This document shows positions 59,182-64,000 of a stretch of 64,000 bases of DNA, piece after piece. The DNA is taken from NCBI GenBank assembly GCA_051016205.1, contig CP136534.1, forward strand, positions 5,890,001 to 5,954,000, in the 5' to 3' direction. This DNA comes from Acuticoccus sp051016205. GTDB taxonomy: Bacteria > Pseudomonadota > Alphaproteobacteria > Rhizobiales > Amorphaceae. The translations under genes were made by a program, and so were the position numbers. The notes below the pieces were generated by a model. It saw only the letters and a program-made list of their open reading frames with translations, ran no database searches and had not been told where the DNA came from. Positions within the stretch are counted from its first letter, which is position 1. Every line of letters starts with the position of its first letter.

Positions 59182-60066
59182 TCAGTTTCCGGTCATGCCG
59201 TGCCCTGCGGCGGCAACCTTTGCGATCTCGCCCGCAGTCGTGAGCCACACACGCTCGCGCAGCGCTGACAGCCGTTCCAGCACAGTGCGAAAATGGTGGA
59301 GGCGGTGAGCCTGGCCCGTCACGTGCGGGTGTAGGGAGATGGGGCAGACCAGTGGGCCCGTTTCGGCCTGGCGCAGCATCTCCTCGATCTGTGCCAGGCA
59401 AAGGTCGCAAAAGTCTGCCGCTGACATGCGGCGCACGACGATGGCGTTGGCATCGTTCGCCTCTTGCGGATAGGGAACGGCGAGGATCGGACCTCCCCGC
59501 GTCGTCATGGGGATCGGTCGATCGTCGGCGCACCAGTCGAGGAGATACCTGTAGCCCGCCTCGGCAAGGAGGTCGGGGGTGACGGGTGTCTGCGCAATCC
59601 ACGGGCCAAGCCAACCTGCGGGGCGCTTGCCTTCGCGCCTGGCAATCTCATCCGTCGCTTCGGCGATGAGTGCCCGCTCCTCGGTCTCGCTGAAGCCCGC
59701 CTGGGTTTCGCCGTTGGTGCGGCCGTGGGCGGCAATCTCGGCGCCTGCCGCACGCCATGCCTCCACGAGGCCCGGCGCCACATCATAAAGGCGGCTGTTG
59801 ACGAGGGCGGTTGCAGGCACGCCAGCCTCGCCCATGGCGTCCAGCAGTCGCCAGGCACCGACGCGGTTGCCCCAGTCCAGCCAGGCATAGTTGATGATGT
59901 CAGGCCGTGCAGGGTTGGGCACCAACTCGTCCAGCATCTGTGCGTTGAACGCGTAAGCCTCAAGGTTCACCGCCACGTAGACGGCAAGGCCTTTGCCTTC
60001 AGGCCAGCGGTACGGCACGGGCTCCCTTACGGGCCGATAAGGATAACGGCCGTGGTGGGCGCTCAC
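59182..60066 (-). CDS. Polysaccharide-deacetylase-fold hydrolase (allantoinase PuuE-like)
   Basis: A 294-residue NodB-fold hydrolase. Features: LAVYVAVNLEAYAF, INYAWLDWGNRVGAWRLLDA, GAEIAAHGRTN, LGPWIAQTPVTPDLLAEAGY and LHPHVTGQAHRL. The INYAWLDWGNRVG and HPHVTGQAHR wording is that of the PuuE-type allantoinases and their relatives rather than chitin deacetylases. GTG 60066 overlaps the permease stop (GTGA). In context it should open a cyclic ureide or amide delivered by the ABC transporter. Confidence 0.87.
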   Translation of the reverse strand: MSAHHGRYPYRPVREPVPYRWPEGKGLAVYVAVNLEAYAFNAQMLDELVPNPARPDIINYAWLDWGNRVGAWRLLDAMGEAGVPATALVNSRLYDVAPGLVEAWRAAGAEIAAHGRTNGETQAGFSETEERALIAEATDEIARREGKRPAGWLGPWIAQTPVTPDLLAEAGYRYLLDWCADDRPIPMTTRGGPILAVPYPQEANDANAIVVRRMSAADFCDLCLAQIEEMLRQAETGPLVCPISLHPHVTGQAHRLHHFRTVLERLSALRERVWLTTAGEIAKVAAAGHGMTGN

Positions 60067-60878
60067 TGGTTGACCTTATCGAGGCCGATGCTGAAGGAGA
60101 CGATCAACAGCGCAATGATGGCAAGGAAGATTTGCACGCCCGACACCGCCGCCACGAGGGGCGAGGTGGTGTTTTGCACCAGCGCAAGAAGTTCGATGGG
60201 CAAGGGCCTGTTGTCGAACCCATGGGTGAAGATCGCCACCGACAAGTTGTCGAAACCCTCAACGAAGGTGAAGACCGCCCCTGCGAGGATCGCCGGCAGA
60301 AGGAGGGGAAAGGTGATCGTGCGAAGGCTCTGGAACGATGTGGCGCCAAGGTTGGCGGCAGCCTCTTCCAGCGCGGGGTCGAGGCGCTGGAGCCGGCTCG
60401 TCACGGTTCGCACCATCACGGCAAGGACGAAGACGGCGATGGAAATGGACTGCAGCCACAAGGACGGTGACACGCCGATGAGCGCGCCTGCGAAGAGGAT
60501 TGCAACGCCAAGCACAATTCCGGGGACCATGTGCGGCACGAGCACGAACACTGAGAGCGCCGTCGTGCCGCGAAAATTCCCCCTGGCGCAGGCGAGCGCC
60601 GTCGGCACGCCGAGCACGATGCACAAGAGCGTGGTGATGATGCCCACCTTGAGGCTGTTCCACATCGCCTCCACAAGGACGGTGCGCTCGAAAACTTGAG
60701 CGTACCAGTCAAACGTGAAGCCTTCTGGCGGAAAGCTCACGAAGGCGCGCGTGTCGAACGAGATGATCAATACGATCACCGACGGCGCGATCAACAAGAT
60801 GAGCGACAGAATCGCAATGAAGATGACAAGGCCGATCCCAAGGGCATCGGTGATAGCGGAACGTCCAGGCAAGGTCAT
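60063..60878 (-). CDS. Spermidine/putrescine-type ABC permease (PotC-like)
   Basis: A 271-residue inner-membrane permease, with FVSFPPEGFTFDWYAQVFER, the six-helix binding-protein-dependent core and the EAA loop LDPALEEAAANLGATSFQSL. The gene overlaps its upstream partner (ATGA) and the deacetylase downstream (GTGA), so the whole operon is coupled. Confidence 0.9.
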   Translation of the reverse strand: MTLPGRSAITDALGIGLVIFIAILSLILLIAPSVIVLIISFDTRAFVSFPPEGFTFDWYAQVFERTVLVEAMWNSLKVGIITTLLCIVLGVPTALACARGNFRGTTALSVFVLVPHMVPGIVLGVAILFAGALIGVSPSLWLQSISIAVFVLAVMVRTVTSRLQRLDPALEEAAANLGATSFQSLRTITFPLLLPAILAGAVFTFVEGFDNLSVAIFTHGFDNRPLPIELLALVQNTTSPLVAAVSGVQIFLAIIALLIVSFSIGLDKVNQ

Positions 60879-61807
60879 GCGTCGCGCCCCTTCGTCCAGC
60901 GCGTGAAGATGTTGGTGATCAGCGCGATCGCAACCAGAACAATCAGGCAGGTGGTCATCAAAATGAGCGAGGAGACGGAACCCTTGCTCCAGTCCAGCGA
61001 GAAGATGACCTGCTCGTAGATCATCGTCGCCGCGTTCAGATAGTTGCCGCCGCCAAGAAGCTGCGGCACCACGAAGGTTGTGTAGCTGAGGGTAAAGACC
61101 AGCGCGCAGCCTGTCCCGATCCCTGGCGCGCTCAATGGCAGGATCACCTTGCGAAGCGTGTAAAGCCGCGAGGCGCCAAGGTTGGCGGAGGCTTCGTCAA
61201 GGCGCCTGTCGTGACGGCTCATGACGGCGATGAGCGGCAGGATCATCACAGGAAGGTGGATCTGCACCATGCCGATGAGGACGGCCGAATGGGTGTTCAC
61301 GATCCTCAAAGGCCGCTCGATGAGGCCGATGTCGGTGAGGGCTGAGTTCACCACGCCCCGCCCGCCGAGGATCACGAGCCAGGCGTAGGTGCGCACAATC
61401 CCGCTCGTCAGAAGCGGCGCGATGACGAGGATGAGGATCAACCGGCGCACCCAGGGGCTGCCGATCAGAAACAGGTACGCTGCCGGATAGCCGAACAGGA
61501 GGCAGAGCGCCATGGTGGATAGCGCCAGCGTCATCGAGCGATAAAAGGTGGTCCAATAAAGGGAATCGGACAGCGCGTTCGTGAGGTGATCCAGCGAGAA
61601 TGTCTGCGAGACGATGGCGCCACGGGAGACGACAATGTCTGAAAACCCCAGCGATAGGAGGATCGCAAACGGGACCACCGCGACCACCATCAGAACCACG
61701 ATGGCGGGAACCGCAGGCCAGATCCCGCGCCCGGACACAAGCTTGTCGAGCAGCCATTCGCCGAAGCCTTGGCGGTCGGAACGGGCTCTGAGCGCTGTGT
61801 CCGTCAT
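60875..61807 (-). CDS. Spermidine/putrescine-type ABC permease (PotB-like)
   Basis: A 310-residue inner-membrane permease with the EAA-loop RRLDEASANLGASRLYTLRK, WLVILGGRGVVNSALTDIGL and a binding-protein-dependent six-helix core. ATG 61807 overlaps the ATPase stop by ATGA. It forms the heterodimer with the PotC-like subunit. Confidence 0.9.
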   Translation of the reverse strand: MTDTALRARSDRQGFGEWLLDKLVSGRGIWPAVPAIVVLMVVAVVPFAILLSLGFSDIVVSRGAIVSQTFSLDHLTNALSDSLYWTTFYRSMTLALSTMALCLLFGYPAAYLFLIGSPWVRRLILILVIAPLLTSGIVRTYAWLVILGGRGVVNSALTDIGLIERPLRIVNTHSAVLIGMVQIHLPVMILPLIAVMSRHDRRLDEASANLGASRLYTLRKVILPLSAPGIGTGCALVFTLSYTTFVVPQLLGGGNYLNAATMIYEQVIFSLDWSKGSVSSLILMTTCLIVLVAIALITNIFTRWTKGRDA

Positions 61808-62883
61808 CCGGCCTCGTAGACCGCACAGTGCTCGGGTTCCAGGACGGTGAGGGAGACAGGGGTGCCCTCTTCAATGGGCCGCGTCTCTCCCTGGCGCATG
61901 GCAACGACGCGCACCTTCGTCCCGTCCGCCGCATCCACGTGATACTCGGTGAGCGCACCGACCGCGCGATGAAACACGACCGTGCCGCGCCAGGACCCGT
62001 CCTCACCCGGCGTGAGGCGTAGATTGTGCGGGCGGGCCATCACCCTCACGGGGCCTGAGAGATCGGTCGCCACGGACTGGCCGTCAGGGAGGGCGGCGCG
62101 TCCCCCTTCGGCGTGGGTTTCCAGGAAATTTGAGGAGCCGATGAAGTCGGCAACATAGGCGCTTGCGGGACGGTCGAAGACGTCCTCGGCGGGCGCCACC
62201 TGCTCGATCCGCCCGTCGCGCATGACGGCGATGCGGTCGCTCATGGTCAGCGCCTCTTCCTGGTCATGGGTCACGAAAATCGCCGTCATCCCAAGGCGCT
62301 TGATGAGCTGGCGCAGTTCCACCTGCATGTTGCCGCGAAGCTTTGCGTCGAGCGCATTGAAGGGCTCATCCAGAAGAAGCACCCGCGGCTCCAAGATGAG
62401 GACGCGGGCAATGGCAACGCGCTGCTGCTGACCGCCTGAGAGTTGGGCGGGATAGCGCTCCTCAAACCCCGTCAGCGAGACCGTCTGAAGCGCAGCATCC
62501 ACGCGCCGGGTGATCTCGGCACGCCTCATCCCGCGCACCTTCAGCCCATAGCCGACGTTTTGAGCGACGGTCAGGTGGGGGAACAAGGCATAGCTTTGGA
62601 ACACGACGCCCACAGGCCGGCGGTTGACGGGCGCACGCGCCATGTCCGCGCCATCAATGAGGATCTCGCCGCCATCAGGCTTCCAAAAGCCGGCCACGCA
62701 GCGCAAAAGCGTGGTCTTGCCGCAGCCTGAAGGGCCAAGCAGCGTCACGATCTCGCTCTCGGCCACATCGAGCGAGCAATGGTCCAACACGGTCAGCGGT
62801 CCGAACCGCTTGATGACCGCGCCAATCGACAGGACCGGCGCGACCGGAGCGTCCGCCGGAGACCCGACGGCGGCCTGCATCAT
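61804..62883 (-). CDS. Spermidine/putrescine-type ABC ATPase (PotA-like)
   Basis: A 359-residue ATPase with Walker A GPSGCGKTT, Q-loop VVFQSYALFPHLTVAQNVGYG, signature LSGGQQQRVAIARVL, Walker B VLLLDEPFNALDAKLR, switch VTHDQEEAL, and a C-terminal TOBE domain (VRVMARPHNLRLTP, VALTEY-like). ATG 62883 overlaps the binding-protein stop. Confidence 0.92.
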   Translation of the reverse strand: MMQAAVGSPADAPVAPVLSIGAVIKRFGPLTVLDHCSLDVAESEIVTLLGPSGCGKTTLLRCVAGFWKPDGGEILIDGADMARAPVNRRPVGVVFQSYALFPHLTVAQNVGYGLKVRGMRRAEITRRVDAALQTVSLTGFEERYPAQLSGGQQQRVAIARVLILEPRVLLLDEPFNALDAKLRGNMQVELRQLIKRLGMTAIFVTHDQEEALTMSDRIAVMRDGRIEQVAPAEDVFDRPASAYVADFIGSSNFLETHAEGGRAALPDGQSVATDLSGPVRVMARPHNLRLTPGEDGSWRGTVVFHRAVGALTEYHVDAADGTKVRVVAMRQGETRPIEEGTPVSLTVLEPEHCAVYEAG

Positions 62884-63929
62884 CCAGCAAACATGCGGTC
62901 GAAGTTCTCAACCGTCTCACCGCGCAGCGGCGCGATGGTCGGCCAGTCGAGAGAGGTGGTGGTGGCAAGCTCTTCGGGCGTGGAGGGCACGTAGGGCTTG
63001 GCTTCCTCGGGCGTTGCAACACCCTTCACCACGGTGCCAAAATAGATGGGCGCGCTGCCTGCCATGGTCTGGATTTCTGGGGTCAGCATGATGTCGGCGA
63101 ACTCGGCCACAAGTTCGCTGACGCCGTCGGCCGTGTTCACGAACTGGACGATGCTTGTGGGCAGCATCAAGGGGCCGGGCCCTGCGATCTTCACATAGCT
63201 CACCGGCAGACCAGCGGCTGCAGCAAGGGCGGTGTTGACGTGCCAGAGCGGTGCCAAATCCACTTCGCCCCGCTCGATCATCTGCTGGAGGAGGTTGGGG
63301 CTGCGGCCTACCAGCGGATCAAGCTCTTTCCACTTTTCAAGGGCAAAGGTCATGTCCGCCTGGGGTTTGCCGAACGCTTCGTTGGTGGCGGCGAGCACAC
63401 CAAGACCAAGGTTTGACTGGGGCCGGACCATGCCGATGCGCCCATTATACTCGCCGCTCCACACCTCTTCCCACGTGGTGGGCGGGTTCGGCACCTTGGT
63501 GGTGTCATAGGCAATGCCGATGCCTTCAAACAGCACAGGAACGCCGGTGTCGTAGCCGTAGGGCATGAACAGCGGGTCGATGTTCGCCGTGTTGGGGATC
63601 TTCGAGGCGTCCAGCGGGACAAGAACGTCCTCGGCCTGGGCATTGATGATGGCGGGCGAGCCCATAACGGCAAGATCATAAGGCGAGTTGCCGCGGGCTG
63701 CCTTGATTTGTGCCAGCGCTTCGGCCGAGAGGCCGCCGATCACCCTCAAGGTCACGCCGGGGTGGCGCTTGCCGAGCTCTTCGCCTGCTGCGATCAGCGG
63801 CCTGTCGGACTCGTTGCCGTAGCCGATCATCACCAGCTCGCGGGACTGCGCCCTGACGATTGTGGGGGTTGCGAGCGCGGTCGCGGCTGCAAGGCCGCCC
63901 AGTACCGTTCTGCGGGTCAGATGCATCAT
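62880..63929 (-). CDS. Periplasmic binding protein of Pot-type ABC system (Tat-type signal)
   Basis: A 349-residue family-1 solute-binding protein (PotD/iron-ABC-like). Signal MMHLTRRTVLGGLAAATALA has a twin-arginine-like motif. Mature: ELVMIGYGNESDRPLIAAGE, ALAQIKAARGNSPYDLAVMG, GIAYDTTKVPNPPTTWEEVW and PIYFGTVVKGVATPEEAKPY. ATG 63929 follows GGGAGATCG, with the next ATG 63926 equally possible. First gene of the operon binding protein-ATPase-permeases-deacetylase-amidohydrolase. Confidence 0.88.
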   Translation of the reverse strand: MMHLTRRTVLGGLAAATALATPTIVRAQSRELVMIGYGNESDRPLIAAGEELGKRHPGVTLRVIGGLSAEALAQIKAARGNSPYDLAVMGSPAIINAQAEDVLVPLDASKIPNTANIDPLFMPYGYDTGVPVLFEGIGIAYDTTKVPNPPTTWEEVWSGEYNGRIGMVRPQSNLGLGVLAATNEAFGKPQADMTFALEKWKELDPLVGRSPNLLQQMIERGEVDLAPLWHVNTALAAAAGLPVSYVKIAGPGPLMLPTSIVQFVNTADGVSELVAEFADIMLTPEIQTMAGSAPIYFGTVVKGVATPEEAKPYVPSTPEELATTTSLDWPTIAPLRGETVENFDRMFAG

Positions 63930-64000
63930 CGATCTCCCTGCCATAGAGCGCGGACCCGTCTTCTTCGGGGTCCCTTCGCTGCGATCTCTTCTTTCATCAA

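Noticed and set aside
1..64000. CRISPR array, tRNA, rRNA or riboswitch
   Set aside because: No regularly spaced repeats of CRISPR type, no cloverleaf with a T-loop consensus and no known riboswitch core were seen by eye; a covariance-model search would be needed to exclude small RNAs.

Overview
The window reads as chromosome of a GC-rich alphaproteobacterium, most likely of the Hyphomicrobiales (Rhizobiales) or a close relative. This is inferred from an Agrobacterium-type ChvE/GguA/GguB sugar importer, a DUF992 protein, a YdcH/DUF465 protein, an IclR-controlled Liv-type catabolic operon and many solute transporters with tightly coupled (ATGA/GTGA) genes. No rRNA, tRNA, CRISPR array or replication origin was recognised.

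Layout. 1-9.3 kb: a ribokinase-like gene cut by the left edge, a CorA-type channel, an exported hypothetical, a BKACE (DUF849) enzyme, an aldose 1-dehydrogenase divergent from chvE-gguA-gguB, and a small exported protein ending in a strong hairpin. 9.5-18.0 kb: one minus-strand operon, cyclase-cupin-SDR-hydroxyacyl-CoA-type dehydrogenase followed by a complete Liv-type ABC importer, divergent from an IclR regulator with a palindrome in its leader. 18.1-23.5 kb: a mobile-element graveyard. A decayed IS630 transposase is split by an apparently intact IS110/IS1111-type element, followed by a second decayed IS630 transposase, an orphan AT-richer RTX-like reading frame and about 1 kb without a supportable gene.

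23.5-29.0 kb: the most unusual locus. A periplasmic solute-binding protein, a hybrid histidine kinase with two receiver domains, a stand-alone Hpt protein and a receiver domain fused to a ten-helix EamA/DMT transporter are tandem and overlapping. The sequence predicts a phosphorelay whose output is a membrane transporter rather than a transcription factor. 29.0-40.5 kb: an M20 peptidase, an Asp-nucleophile alpha/beta hydrolase, an outer-membrane barrel protein and a membrane-anchored TPR regulator on minus. On plus are a small coiled-coil protein, an exported sulfatase with a CTAGR maturation site, an exported formylglycine-generating-enzyme homologue with both active-site cysteines, a PafA-like phosphatase and a DUF992 protein.

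40.8-52.1 kb: an orphan hypothetical, YdcH, then a DeoR regulator, a four-carbon acid sugar kinase and a PdxA2-type dehydrogenase, next to two divergent ribose-type ABC systems each with its own binding protein, permease and single-domain ATPase. Similar 10-bp-phased repeats (NTGCKCAAA-like) precede pdxA2 and lie between the two transporters, with a weaker version upstream of deoR, suggesting one regulon. 52.3-64 kb: an arylmalonate-decarboxylase/Asp-Glu-racemase superfamily gene divergent from a TRAP transporter plus amidohydrolase operon. This meets tail-to-tail (23-bp overlap) a second operon of spermidine/putrescine-type ABC transporter, polysaccharide-deacetylase/allantoinase-like enzyme and second amidohydrolase. 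Together these suggest uptake and ring opening of an unidentified nitrogen-containing compound.
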